From positions 341,730,196 through 341,794,195 of the forward strand of contig OY821517.1 of assembly GCA_963682025.1 (NCBI GenBank): a stretch of DNA of 64,000 nt. The letters are read 5' to 3'. The notes beneath the pieces are model-generated. The model had not been told where the DNA came from. It saw nothing but the letters and a program-made list of their open reading frames with translations, and did not search any database. Below, one piece after another: positions 53,831 to 64,000 of this stretch. Within the stretch, counting starts at the first letter, position 1. Every line of letters begins with the position of its first letter. The translations under genes and the position numbers were made by a program. This DNA comes from Cordilura impudica (Eukaryota > Arthropoda > Insecta > Diptera > Scathophagidae).

Positions 53831-54786
53831 CTTTTTTTATTAGAAATTAGATTTTTTTTTAAAAACAACTACTTTGTTTCTAATAAAATAAAATACTTAA
53901 ATGTAACATTCAGTTAATAATTGCCAGGAAAATAACTTGCAAATTCCTTAAAATTAACGGTTGAACGAATATCTTAGAAGCTCTGATTCTGACTCACATT
54001 ATCTTGATTACTAGCGTTGCCAATTTTTGTTTTGGTTTTCTTGTTATTTAATGGCAACTGGCAGAGATGCCAACTAAGTGCTTTTCGCGCTTTTTGTGTG
54101 AAAATACTTTTCTTTTTCATTTAGTGCGTAAAAAATAATTGTATTTCTTTTTAGAAAGAAATAAGTCATGTTTCTAACGAAAATGTATATATCCAATATT
54201 TTGCAAAAAGTATTTCTAGTGACGATAATATATTCAATAACAGCAGAAATAAAGCTGTATCTCAAGCATTTTATTGACATCACAAATATGCAAATTGTTC
54301 GGACAATATAAAATTCTGATTGGAAAAACAAACAAATGACTTATTTTAAAAGAGGTAAGTGGATTTTAAGATTCATTGGGATAAAGCCCTTGCTATGGAT
54401 TTTGTAATAATGACACGTAAGCCCATGAATTCGAACGCTGAAAAACGAACTTTCAATGAACTTTAAGTTCTTGTTTTTTAAGACAAATATGTCAAAACTT
54501 AATTTTTATAAATAAATTTTTAAATAAAATCAAATGAATTTGGTATAGAGCAGAGAATTGTATAACACTTAAGTGTTTTGTTGCTCCCTTTATAAGTTAA
54601 AAATAGTCAAGTGCTTTCTTAACTTTTTATAAAATTTTTTTTTATAATTACTCGGATATTGCTCTCAAAAAGTTGGCATCTCTGATCGCCGTATTGAAGT
54701 ATTATTTTATTAACAAAAATCAAAATAAGTGCATTTATAAAAAAGACATTGCTTCAACACGTGATTCAATAAAATTTCGTTAAGAA
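53831..54786. other. Intergenic DNA upstream of the isomerase gene
   Basis: AT-rich. I see no gene, no clear repeat boundary and no certain promoter. The start codon at 54787 is preceded by TAAGAA; transcription probably begins within the last 100-150 bp. Confidence 0.4.
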
Positions 54787-55572
54787 ATGGTTCTTAAATT
54801 TGCCGCGAATTTAAATTTCCTTTTTACGGAAGCACCAACGATAGCAGAGAGAATACTTTTAGCACATCAAGCTGGATTTCGAGCGGTAGAAATTCCATTC
54901 CCTCGTTCCGAAGAAACCCAAGTAGAACAAGCCAAACATGATACAGGCATTCAAATAGCTCTTATCAACATTGCCCTTGGTTCGGAGGAACTGATGTTAG
55001 GTTCATCTAGTATACCGGGTGCTGAAGCCCACTTCAAAAATCATTTAACAGAAACTGTCAGTCTTGCGAAGAAATTGAATTGTGGCAAAATCCATTTGAT
55101 GGCTGGTTTTGTGAGAACATCTACACTGGATGAACATTTAAAAACGTACCAGACTAATTTAAAATATGCCGCAGGCATATTAGAGAAAGAAAATATTGTC
55201 GGAGTCATAGAACCGATCAACAAATATTCCGTGCCTTCATATTTCATGAATTCCTTTGAATTGGCAAGAACAGTTTTGGAAAGTGTGGATAGTAAAAATC
55301 TCAAACTGATGTTGGACATCTTTCATTTGCAGCATATACGCGGTAATGTAACCAAATCGTTTGAGGAATTGAATGATTTAGTTGGCCACATACAAATCGC
55401 TCAAGTTCCACATCGTCATGAGCCTGATGATGAAGGTGAATTAAATTATGAATATGTGCTTAAATTAATTGAGACATCCGGCTATAATGGTTGGATTGGT
55501 TGCGAGTACAAACCGAAAACAAATACTACTGAAGGTCTACAATGGTTGTCCAAATATGGCTTAAAATTATAA
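54787..55572 (+). CDS. Gip: Hydroxypyruvate isomerase (Gip/HYI family)
   Basis: 261 residues, one exon, full length for the family. A TIM-barrel enzyme of the xylose-isomerase-like superfamily that interconverts hydroxypyruvate and tartronate semialdehyde in bacteria; the animal protein is assigned by similarity and is presumably cytosolic, as no targeting signal is seen. Metal and catalytic positions are present: E142 in GVIEPINKY, D177 in LMLDIFHLQ, HRHEPDDEGELNY after strand 7, and E240 in GCEYKPK. The N-terminus KFAANLNFLF and the barrel motif AGFRAVEIPFP fit the family. The start is the only ATG before the conserved first strand. Confidence 0.92.
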   Translation: MVLKFAANLNFLFTEAPTIAERILLAHQAGFRAVEIPFPRSEETQVEQAKHDTGIQIALINIALGSEELMLGSSSIPGAEAHFKNHLTETVSLAKKLNCGKIHLMAGFVRTSTLDEHLKTYQTNLKYAAGILEKENIVGVIEPINKYSVPSYFMNSFELARTVLESVDSKNLKLMLDIFHLQHIRGNVTKSFEELNDLVGHIQIAQVPHRHEPDDEGELNYEYVLKLIETSGYNGWIGCEYKPKTNTTEGLQWLSKYGLKL

Positions 55573-55743
55573 TGATTATTTGAATTTTTTTGTTTTAATT
55601 ATAAAATGTTTTAAAATGTACATTTGGTTTTGGTTAATATTGTCTTGTTAATTTTTTTTATAATGTTATATATTATTAAGATAAAAGTATTTATAAGAAG
55701 TCATGATAACTGAATTTTATGTAATATATATTTTTTGTATGAA

Positions 55744-55749
55744 AATAAA
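55744..55749 (+). terminator. Poly(A) signal of the isomerase gene
   Basis: AATAAA 172 bp after the stop codon, within GAAAATAAAACATG. No closer consensus signal was noticed. Confidence 0.55.
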
Positions 55750-55829
55750 ACATGTGATTAATATGAATTGTAGGAGAATTTTTGTTATCTTTATCAAGAA
55801 TTTCAAAAAAATACACTTGAATTTATTAG

Positions 55830-56340
55830 CCCTACCACTCTGTGATCGGTGTATAACGAATTTGTGCTAATGTTTGTAACTATCAAAAATATATTTATAT
55901 GTATTTATTTATTCAAGTATTGTAATATAAAAGCCATCCAGGCCAAATAAATCTATGTATGTATGTATATTACATAGTAATAATCCTGAGATCAAAAGAT
56001 TTAAAAATATCTTAACATATTAACACAAATAACAGATATCAGTCATTAAACATTATTGGCTCCCCAGCCGTAACACAAGATAAGAATCAGACAAAGTAAA
56101 AGTCAATATTAGAATATAATGTTCCGTCTGCCTGTCTGTGTGCCCATTTAAACTTTATAATCAAACTACAGGTCGGAATAATCAATACATTTTGATGAAA
56201 TTTTCTATATATTCTGTTGTCAGTCATAGAAAGATCACTATTGAAGTTGGTTGATGCTATTATGACGTTGGCAAAGTTGTCCCTTTCTTGAAACTCTTGG
56301 TATAGGGTACCGTTTAGTCGACTGTAATGTTTTTACTTTT
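55830..56340. repeat. Degenerate TATACCCTATACCA-family repeat
   Basis: GCCCTACCACTCTGTGATCGG at the left, TCCGTCTGCCTGTCTGTGTGCCC in the middle and GGTATAGGGTACCGTTTAGTC at the right follow the order of the family, with heavy decay. 56341-56516 is AT-rich without features. Confidence 0.5.
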
Positions 56341-56830
56341 TTTTTAAATATCTTTCGGCTCATTTTTTTTGTTTTTTTTTTTAGATTGAAAAATAAACTT
56401 TCAAAAATGGTATTGAAATTTTACCAAAAAGTACTTTTTTGCCTAAAAGAGTATTTTTTTAAAGAATTTTTATATACAGTTTGTCAACAAAAATCTTTGC
56501 ACTTAAAAAAATTAAAAACTTGAAAAGCAATTTTTCAATTAAATATTCTTCCTTTATTTACACATTTTAACAAATATTTGATATTTACATATGAGATCTT
56601 ATCTTTACATATAGATATTGCAACAAATAATACATAGGATCTAAAGATATTAAATAGTTTTTATATTATTTTTTAATGATTTTTAAAGGAAAATGGGAGG
56701 AAAAAAACCTTTATATGATTTAATAAATTCAAATACTATCTGAAAATATTTATGTGCTTATAGGAGGTTTATTAGAAATAATAGACCTCTATAAGCACAT
56801 AATTTTCAATTTGGTGATTTCTATTTAATT

Positions 56831-58540
56831 TTACGTTATTTCTCTACATTCTCTTATCAGTGGGTAAGAGGAATTTTCAATTTTGGCAAAGTAATTGTTA
56901 TTAATCCTTGTTATGAAATCGATAATTTTTTCATAACCTGTTTCTTCATGAAGAAGATTTGTAGGATACCTCCAGGGCTTTTTATTTATCATTTTAAGAC
57001 ATTTGTTTTATATAATTTGTAAGCGTTTTAGGTGGCAGTTGGAAGCGTCACTCCAAATAGGACACGCGTATGTTAATATCGGCCTTATAACACTTTTGAA
57101 GAGTAGATTTTTGTTTTTGGGGTTTAGAAATGACCTTCTATTTAGTAGTGGCCATAATGCTTTAAATGATTTTATAGCTTTTTGACACGTAGCCATAATA
57201 TGTTGTTTAAAAGTAAGCTTTTTGTCCAAGACAACTCCGAGATATTTGACATGATTAAGTACATTTATGGTATTATTTCCAATATGAAGATGACGTCTTG
57301 GCAGTCTTTTGGGAGATTTGTTGAACGGAAAAATAATTGCTTTGATCTTGTTTGGATTAATTTTGATTTTCCATTTGTGAAAATATTTACTGCAATTTAC
57401 GAGTCCCTTTTCCATTTTCTTCAGGAGTGCACTTCTAAGTTTGTTTGAAGAAATTAACGCAGTATCATCTGCGTAGTAAGCAACTTTCATATACTTCGGA
57501 ACTTTGAAATCGGATGTATATATCGAGTAGAGCAATGGCGACAAGACTGATCCTTGAGGTAACCCTGTGGTGATGGTTTTTGGAGATGATGTTTCATTAT
57601 TAATCGCAACTTTAAAGCTTCTGCCGTGAATGAAATCTGAAATAAGTTTGCATAAATATTTTGGTATATTTGCATCAAGAAGTTTAAATACTTGGCCATT
57701 ATGCCAAACGGTGTCAAACGCTTTTTCGATATCCAACAATATTAGACCCGTTGAACGTTTATTGTTTTTATTGCTGATTATTTGATTTTTAATTCTGTTT
57801 ATTTGGTGAGTAGTGCCATGTCCTTTTTTAAATCCAAATTGTTCTTTAGCAACAATAGAATTGGTCGTTACAAATTCACTAAGACGAGAATGTACAATTT
57901 TTTCAAATATTTTACCAAAGTTACTTAATAGACTGATAGGTCTGTAGCTGTTTGGGTTATTTTTTGGCTTGCTAGGTTTGTTAATAGCTATAACCTTAGC
58001 ATTTTTGAAATGGTTTGGGAAATAGTTGAGTTTGATGCAGCTGTTAAATATTATAACCAGTAATTTTAGAGCTTTGAGTGGTAGTTTCTTTAAGAGCAGG
58101 TTGGGAACATTGTCAAAACCAGGGGATTTTGAGGGTTTTATTGATGAGATAATATTCATTACTTCTTCAAGAGATGTATAAATTGCAGATTCAGAACTGG
58201 GATTTTCCTTCTTAAAATTATTTACTGTTGTATTTATTAGTGTATCTGCCGAGTGGTTATAGTTCGAAGTGAGGTTATTTGCTTGGATAAATGTATTTGC
58301 CAGGACTGCAGCCTTGTCCCTATCAGATGTTATTTTTGTATTTCCAACTTTGAAGTGAGCGATTTGATTTTTTCCTTTTCCTCGCAAGTTCCTGCTTATT
58401 TTCCAAAATGATTTATCACCTGGTTTTAAATTGGATAATAATTGAGACCATTTTTTATTGCGCTCCGAATTAAAACTTTTATCAATCATGTTACTTAGAA
58501 ACTTAGTACATTGATTATAAAAAGTTTGCTCGGCTATATT
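56831..58540 (-). pseudogene. Jockey ORF2: reverse transcriptase and C-terminus
   Basis: From NIAEQTFYNQCTKFLSN onward, the frame carries SPGFDNVPNLLLKKLP, YRPISLLSNFGKIFEKIVH, QFGFKKGHGTTHQINR, LLDIEKAFDTVWHNG, TTGLPQGSVLSPLLYSIYTSD and MKVAYYADDTALI, the ordered motifs of a jockey-clade reverse transcriptase. Then come HVKYLGVVLDKKLTF and VIRPILTYACPIWSDA. A TAA at 57008 interrupts it after LQII; the frame continues (NKCLKMINKKPWRYPTNLL) to 56831. Another TAA lies at 58541-58543. Confidence 0.88.
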
Positions 58541-58562
58541 TTAAGATCGTTGGCTTTTTCTC

Positions 58563-59504
58563 TTAAAGGTTCTTCTTAGTTTTATATACATATTTCACAG
58601 TACTTTCTGGTAATGTGTAATTATTTTGTTGAGTTATTTTAGGTGTAGACACATCCCTTGCTTCGAAAACTGCATTTATAAATTTTTGGATTTCCTGGTC
58701 AATAACTGCCTTGGTATTGTATATATCGGAATATAACGTGATTTTATTGTCTAAAAAATTCATATAAATGTTCCAGTTGGTTGCACTATAATCGTAATAA
58801 TTGAGGTCAACCTGCAAGGCCATTGACCTTTTAAGTGTACATATAATGGGGCGATGGTCTGATGGTATTTCGTAATCCATTGTTTTTACGTCTATATTTA
58901 AAGCGGAGTTGCTTAAAATAATATCGACTGTAGATGCTTCGCGATTGTGTTGATGGGGGAATAGGGTTGGACTATTAGGATAGTGAATAAATAAATTGCT
59001 TGATTGCTGTAGGTTGTTGAGTGCGTTTCCTGCAGTATTATTTGAACGACAATTCCATGAACAATGTTTGGCATTTAGGTCACCAAAAACTATATGTTCT
59101 TTGGTGGAAGGTGTTAGGTTCAAGATATCAGCACAGAAGTTGTGGGTATATCTTGGTGAATATAACGAAGATACAACAATAGGTCTATTATTTATAATAA
59201 CTTCAATTGAGATGTTTTCGATTGATGAAGTGTTTGATATAAAGAGGTTTTTATGAGCGACAGATTTATGAATTAACAGAGCTACTCCTCCTCCTCTAGC
59301 ATCTGTTCTGTCACTTCTATATAAATAATAATTTTTAAAAAAGGGTCTATGATTTTCTGAAAAAAATGTTTCATTCAAAGACGCTATTTTAATATTTTCT
59401 CTTTGAATTAGTATTTCAAATTGTTTTAATTTAGAAAAGTTTGAAATGCCATTAGCATTCAAGTGAAGCATTTTGAATTCGTTTAAATTATTAGTATAAT
59501 CCAT
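58563..59504 (-). pseudogene. Jockey ORF2: endonuclease domain
   Basis: Begins MDYTNNLNEFKMLHLNANGI and shows the LINE endonuclease motifs IASLNETFF, GGGVALLIHKS, VVSSLYSPR, IVFGDLNAKHCSWNC, STVDIILSN and SDHRPIICTL. It is separated from the reverse transcriptase by a one-base shift near 58570. Starts 14 bases before the end of ORF1, consistent with coupled translation known for such elements. Confidence 0.88.
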
Positions 59505-60657
59505 GGGCGTATTTTACCATTGACATTACAACTTTGATTTGTTGTACTTTTGAAGTGCACCTATGCAAATCATCCATAGCTGTAGTGAAAATATCAAAAA
59601 GCTCATCAATGCTAAATAAATCGTTGTTTGTTTTCAGCTGGTTAGCATATGTAGCTTTGCTGTTATTATTGATGTTATTGTTACAATTTGTGTTGTTGTT
59701 ACTTAAATTTGGGAAATCAACCTTTGATTGAAATGAAATATTTTGTTGTTGCCTGCTGTTGTTATGATTTTTGGAAGTTACTCTTGTTCTAGTTTCCAAA
59801 TAGAGAGAACGTAACGGACAGTTGATGTCGTTTGCAGAGTGATCAGTTCTCTCTTTTCCATGTTTTTTACAATTAAAGCATGTAAAAACAGCTGGTCTTT
59901 TTTCATTTGTGTTAAACGGACACACACTTGTATGATGTTGTTCTGCACATATCATACACGCAGCACTACGATGACAATGTTCTCCGCCATGGCCATACAT
60001 TAAGCAGTTCCAGCATTGAGTTGGTTTATTTCTGGATCTAGATTTGTATTTTTTCCAAGAAATGATATTTGAAATTGTCCTTACATTTTTTAAGGCAGTA
60101 GGGTTAAAATTTTTACGAACAAATTGAACTTTGTAAACAGCCACCGAAGAAGGCGATAGGTTGTAGTTTTTTAACTCTTCGGTGATGTCCTCAGAGTTTA
60201 TGCGGGGTAAACCGTGTAGAAAGGTTGTGTATAACCTATTATCTTTGGAGCCATATGAATGAAACTCCATTTTACTCTCTTTAAGAATTTGCTTATAGCA
60301 TTCGTGCAATTCTTTAGTTGGAGCAAAAATTTTGGTACCAATTGAAGTACGTTTGAAAATACAATCTTTACCTAGTAGTTTTCGTATTTCTGCAAATGAG
60401 ACGTTGGCTTCTACAACTATAGGTGGAGGTTTGCGTTGTTTAATATCACTAATATTTGATGCAGGAGTTACGTCCATATCATTGAGGCCAGCAAGCAGGC
60501 TAAATCTGTTGCTGGAAGTTGACGCGATGTTCGGTTTAACAAAACCCGGAGGAAGTTTTGTCATCTTCTTGTTCACAAGCTTCCTTTTTGATGAAGATTT
60601 GGCCCCTCGGGCCATCGCTAAATTTTTATTCCTGTTATAAGCTGGATTGTCTACCAC
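59491..60657 (-). CDS. Jockey ORF1, gag-like nucleic-acid-binding protein
   Basis: 388 residues, intact. The C-terminal half has three CCHC-type zinc knuckles: CWNCLMYGHGGEHCH, CMICAEQHHTSVC and CFNCKKHGKERTDH, followed by CPLRSLYLETR, the arrangement of jockey gag proteins that bind RNA and form retrotransposon particles. The N-terminus is Lys/Ser-rich; a central RRM-like PRE/C2HC region (FHSYGSKDNRLYTTFLHGLP) precedes the knuckles. This is the best-preserved frame of the element. Confidence 0.85.
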   Translation of the reverse strand: MVDNPAYNRNKNLAMARGAKSSSKRKLVNKKMTKLPPGFVKPNIASTSSNRFSLLAGLNDMDVTPASNISDIKQRKPPPIVVEANVSFAEIRKLLGKDCIFKRTSIGTKIFAPTKELHECYKQILKESKMEFHSYGSKDNRLYTTFLHGLPRINSEDITEELKNYNLSPSSVAVYKVQFVRKNFNPTALKNVRTISNIISWKKYKSRSRNKPTQCWNCLMYGHGGEHCHRSAACMICAEQHHTSVCPFNTNEKRPAVFTCFNCKKHGKERTDHSANDINCPLRSLYLETRTRVTSKNHNNSRQQQNISFQSKVDFPNLSNNNTNCNNNINNNSKATYANQLKTNNDLFSIDELFDIFTTAMDDLHRCTSKVQQIKVVMSMVKYAHGLY

Positions 60658-60813
60658 GTGAGTTCAAATGAGATCAAGAATAGGCAATTGCAAAAACAAA
60701 AATTTACACTTGTTGTTAATTTTAAATAGTTGTACTCTAAGCGCTTTAATTATTTATACGACCGTTCGTAAAGAGAATTAGATTCGAACTGGAACTTGAA
60801 AAGCAAGCATTGA

Positions 60814-61090
60814 TTCCAGAGTTCAGAAAAAACACAAATTTTCATATCAATTATGTGTGTTTCTAAATTTTTTACGGTGCCAAACACAATCATGACTGTG
60901 TTTCGTTTTAATATTTCGTTATCTACACGAACATTTTTCTATCACGTGTTATTTGTTTCGAACACACATAAACCATACAGATTCGAGTGTAACTTCATTT
61001 TAAGTTCGTTTTCTTGCACGTGTACTGCTAAAAAACAGAACATGTTTTTCAATCTGAAAAACCCTTATAATAATGACAACAATTGTTTCG
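60814..61090. repeat. Partial copy of the palindromic element at 61131
   Basis: Begins AGAGTTCAGAAAAAACACA and repeats, with divergence, the left arm of the next element (CATATCAATTATGTG, CTACACGAACATTTTTCTATC, GCACGTGTACTGC). Confidence 0.6.
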
Positions 61091-61130
61091 ACCAAATTTA
61101 TTAAAAAAATCTAAAATTATTCATTTGCAG

Positions 61131-61942
61131 TTATAAACAGAGTTCAGAAAAAAACACACACTGAATAAAAAACTCGTACATATATGTAAACAAACATAAC
61201 TTAGACCAACACACACATATTTTTATTTTCATATCAATTATGTGCGTTTCTAAATTTTCTACGGTGCCCAACACAACCATGACTGTGTTCGTTTTAATAT
61301 TTCGTTATTTACACGAACATTTTTGTATCACATACTTTTTGTTTTAATCACACATAAAGCACACATTTTTGAGTGTTGCTTTATTTGAAGTTCTTGTTCT
61401 GCTACGTGTAGTGAAAAAAAACACAGAACATGTACAATAAACAGGTTCGAGTTCAGTTATATTTTAAGTCGTGTTGTGGCTCGTGTAGTGAGAAAAAACA
61501 CAACATGTACAATAAACAGGTTCGAGTTCAGTTATATTTTAAACACGACTTAAAATATAACTGAACTCGAACCTGTTTATTGTACATGTTGTGTTTTTTC
61601 TTACTACACGAGCCACAACACGACTTAAAATATAACTGAACTCGAACCTGTTTATTGTACATGTTCTGTGTTTTTTTTTCATTACACGTACCAGACATGA
61701 ACTTCAAATAAAGCAACACTCAAAAATGTGTGCTTTATGTGTGATTGAAACAAAAAATTATGTGATACAAAAATGTTCGTGTAAATAACGAAATATTAAA
61801 ACGAACACAGTCATGGTTGTGTTGGGCACCGTAGAAAATTTAGAAACGCACATAATTGATATGAAAATAAAGATATGTGTTGGCTGCTTTTGAACAGAAC
61901 ATTGTGTGTTTCGTGTGTGTATTTTCTGAACCTTGGTTATAA
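61131..61942. mobile_element. Long palindromic element (GTTCAGAAAA ends)
   Basis: Ends TTATAAACAGAGTTCAGAAA and TTTTCTGAACCTTGGTTATAA are inverted. Inside, about 61205-61542 is complementary to 61548-61870 with few mismatches, meeting at TTTTAAACACGACTTAAAA with almost no spacer. Each arm itself holds a duplicated block (AATAAACAGGTTCGAGTTCA). No coding potential; class and target duplication unresolved. The interval 61943-62109 contains an A-run and nothing recognisable. Confidence 0.7.
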
Positions 61943-62109
61943 AAAAATAAAAAATAAAAACATAATAAAAAAAAAAAAAAAAAATAAATAAAAAGATAGT
62001 AATTAAATATAGTGGTAAATGATTGTGCGAGCTGTTGTGTTGAAGGTATAACTTTTTTTGATATCATTCAGCATTTGTATGTTTTTTTCTCATCGTCAAA
62101 TCAACGCTG

Positions 62110-63421
62110 GATTTTTTAAAAAACGATATAACTGGTCTTACATTTAAAGGACTAAGTGATGTTAGATGGGTCAGTGAAATTGATGCTTTTAAGTCCCTAC
62201 GATATCACCTTAAAGAAGTTATTACTGTTCTGTATGAATGAGGATGAGCAACTTAAGTACACAGTCACAGCAGCGAGAAAAAGTCAGAGGCCCCAACTAT
62301 ATTGCAAAAAATTGAAAAAATATAAATTTAACTGCTTTTTAATTGTATGGTATGATATTTTATTTGAAATAACTGTAACTAGCAAAGCATTTCAATCAGT
62401 TAGTTTAAACCTGAGGCAATCACTAACGTTGATAACAAAGAGTATGGTGTTCCTTGAAGATTATAGAACAGATATAAAATTTGCTTATGTTTTGGAGGAG
62501 GATAAAAAATAATAGCAATTGATTTAGATATTGATATACCATTTGAACGTGCACGAATCCGCCGTCAAAGAAGACAATTTTATTATGTACAACGTAATGA
62601 ATGTTCGATGATCCTACGCAAAACTTTAAAGTAAATTTCTTTAACAATTCAGGAACATAATAAATTCGAATTACTGTATAACTTTGGCAATATCAGCAAT
62701 ATAACGGATGATGATATACGGAAATTGTATGGATTTAGAACTTTTCCTAACTGACGGTGATCAGAAGGATATTTCCGGCTTGTATTTGTTTGATGAATTA
62801 TAAACTACTTATTAGTTAATAATTTAACAACCGCTTTGCCAAATATATATGTTGTATAACGAATCATTATTACACTGCCAATAACAGTAGCGAGCGCAGA
62901 GAGAAGCTTTTTTAAGCTTAAATTAATAAAAAATTATTTGCGGTCTACTATTCTCCAAGATGGCCTTGATGGTTTAGCTACCCTTTCCACCGTACGTGAT
63001 ATTGTAAGAAAATTGCAAATGGATGATGACCTTATCAATAATTTTGCAGCCATGAAAACACGGAAAAGTTTTTATACATATAAGTAAAAATAATATTATT
63101 TATTAAAAAAAATAATGTTTCTATTTTTTCGTAAACAAAATCCACCAACATTATAAAGAGTGCACCATTTAGTCAGTGGTTAATTACCTTATTCCCTATT
63201 TTGATATAAAGAAATTTTTTATAATAAATTTTAATAAAAAAATAAAAAACAAAAATTTTTTATGCTGCATTTAAGTTCTATATATTAAAATAAAAATAAA
63301 ACTAGGAGTTTAATATAAAAATGTTTTTTTTTAATAATTCATAATTTAGGTTAAACAAAATAACGTTTTTAGCTAGTCTTTTATTGTGCTTAGAGCGCCA
63401 AGAATTCTCGGGCCGGCGCTG
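62110..63421 (+). mobile_element. hAT transposon fragment with decayed transposase
   Basis: Frames on the plus strand spell GLSDVRWVSEIDAFKSL near 62140, KYKFNCFLIVWYDILFEI and VTSKAFQSVSLNLRQSL at 62330-62430, and near 62870-63088 ASAERSFFKLKLIKNYLRST...GLATLSTVRDI, the C-terminal dimerisation region of hAT transposases of the ZMYM1-like group. The 3' end is GAGAATTCTTGGCG in complement, i.e. ...AATTCTCGGGCCGGCGCTG at 63421, resembling hAT terminal repeats. The N-terminal half and left terminus are missing; stops are frequent. Confidence 0.78.
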
Positions 63422-63481
63422 AATCAATATATTTATATGCTAAACCCCCTCCATATTCATTAATTAAAATATTGCATAATC

Positions 63482-63487
63482 TTTATT
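63482..63487 (-). terminator. Poly(A) signal for the minus-strand gene at the right edge
   Basis: AATAAA on the minus strand, 45 bp beyond the stop codon at 63532. It also marks the boundary to the hAT fragment. Confidence 0.5.
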
Positions 63488-63531
63488 AAAGTGTTGGAAA
63501 TCTTAAGTTCTATTTTGGTTAATTTTCTACT

Positions 63532-64000
63532 TTAATCTAACCAAGCAAAATTTGTATCCTTATCATGGTTATCGTTATTTAATTTATTTTTAGAAATTAC
63601 TGGTAATTCTGTATTATTGGGTTTGTAATAACCGTCTACTATATTTTGTTGCAGCTGCTGGTTAATTTGTACAGATTTTAATTTTCTACTGAAAATGTTG
63701 CTTAGACTGTCCCTCCTCCTTAGAGGAGACTTTAAGTTCTTCTTAAAAATGTGCTCCTCGTCATCGTTGTTGTGAAAAGTCTTAGGAGCATGAGGACCCA
63801 TTTGATCTAAATACAATTGCCATTGTTGCAATTTATTGTCAGCTGCCCTGAGTTGAGCTAAAGATTTTTCATGGCCAGGATTTAGACCAATCGGCTGGAC
63901 ACCAGCGATATCATTGAGATCAAGTTTGATGGGTGCCAAAGCCGAGATGGCACGTGATAGACCAATTTGAGAATGTCTTATACGATGTTCCATTAAATCG
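63532..64000 (-). CDS. Unrecognised host gene, 3' coding exon, cut by the window edge
   Basis: The frame is open from the window edge to a stop at 63532, about 155 residues. I do not recognise it. Visible features: a well-ordered part (LSRAISALAPIKLDLNDI, LAQLRAADNKLQQWQLYLDQ, probably helical), a basic patch (KSPLRRRDSLSNIFSRKLKS) with possible phosphorylation sites, and a polar Asn-rich tail. Codon usage and the poly(A) signal 45 bp past the stop suggest a real host gene. The ATG at 63993 is unlikely to be the start because the frame continues upstream. Confidence 0.6.
   Translation of the reverse strand, partial: DLMEHRIRHSQIGLSRAISALAPIKLDLNDIAGVQPIGLNPGHEKSLAQLRAADNKLQQWQLYLDQMGPHAPKTFHNNDDEEHIFKKNLKSPLRRRDSLSNIFSRKLKSVQINQQLQQNIVDGYYKPNNTELPVISKNKLNNDNHDKDTNFAWLD

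Larger units (their letters stand above)
56531..60792 (-). mobile_element. Full-length jockey-type LINE
   Basis: Flanked by a perfect 14-bp direct repeat AACTTGAAAAGCAA (56517-56530, 60793-60806), so both ends are defined: 5' CCAGTTCGAATCTAATTCTC and 3' GGAAGAATATTTAATTG plus a short A-run. Contains ORF1, then ORF2 overlapping by 14 bases. Length 4262 bp. ORF2 has a shift and two stops, so this copy is dead. Members of this family are also at 46862 and 50098. Confidence 0.9.

Noticed and set aside
1..64000. Transfer RNA or ribosomal RNA genes
   Set aside because: I saw no cloverleaf with A and B box consensus and no rRNA-like sequence, but a covariance-model search was not possible here.

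Overview
The window looks like a piece of a higher (schizophoran) fly nuclear genome, most likely a calyptrate such as a blow, flesh, stable or house fly. It is very AT-rich, has short GT-AG introns (about 60-260 bp), and carries five intact host genes that closely match Drosophila proteins. Host genes are widely spaced. Most of the rest is transposon-derived DNA, often nested several layers deep. There is no sign of bacterial or viral organisation.

Host genes, left to right: an atypical soluble guanylyl cyclase of the Gyc-89Da/Db type (9944-11932, +, single coding exon); dihydrofolate reductase (26891-27520, +, two exons); the succinate dehydrogenase assembly factor Sdhaf3/ACN9 (28054-27560, -, three exons), convergent with Dhfr and only 39 bp away; the constitutive cytosolic chaperone Hsc70-4 (coding 39912-41876, +, preceded by a probable 6.6-kb intron in the 5' UTR); a hydroxypyruvate isomerase of the Gip/Hyi type (54787-55572, +); and the last coding exon of an unrecognised gene that runs off the right edge (63532-64000, -). 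The five recognised genes do unrelated jobs (cGMP signalling, folate metabolism, respiratory complex II assembly, protein folding, carbohydrate metabolism); nothing suggests a functional cluster.

The mobile fraction is diverse. Class II: two Tc1-like copies (1722-2998 and 12364-15952), two further Tc1 fragments in opposite orientation (23640-24756), a piggyBac-type element with TTAA target duplication (43397-46613), a decayed PIF/Harbinger element with a spliced transposase and an apparently intact MADF protein gene (47018-50097), a hAT fragment (62110-63421), two long-inverted-repeat elements with perfect 8-bp target duplications (4627-6536 and 13642-15171), and many small inverted-repeat elements, most with 3-bp target duplications. 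Class I: a full-length jockey-type LINE with a 14-bp target duplication (56531-60792), truncated jockey pieces (46862-47020, 50098-50880), and a second, different LINE (20243-23497). Several unclassified repeat families recur: one bounded by TATACCCTATACCA, one by ATACCCTCCAC, one with termini ACTAGC...TATAGAT, and one with long A-rich arrays that ends in a conserved GATGTTTACACATC block.

The most informative structures are nested insertions whose boundaries can be read by comparison with empty sites elsewhere in the window. Elements sit inside the second Tc1 copy, inside the piggyBac element, inside the Hsc70-4 intron, and in a stack of inverted-repeat elements at 28.3-33.0 kb ending just upstream of the Hsc70-4 promoter. 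I found no convincing new multi-gene system. The strongest candidates for something undescribed are the 8-bp-target foldback elements, the Harbinger protein set beside abundant 3-bp-target miniature elements, and a GC-rich tandem array at 17.4-18.1 kb. All family assignments were made by reading motifs, without database searches.
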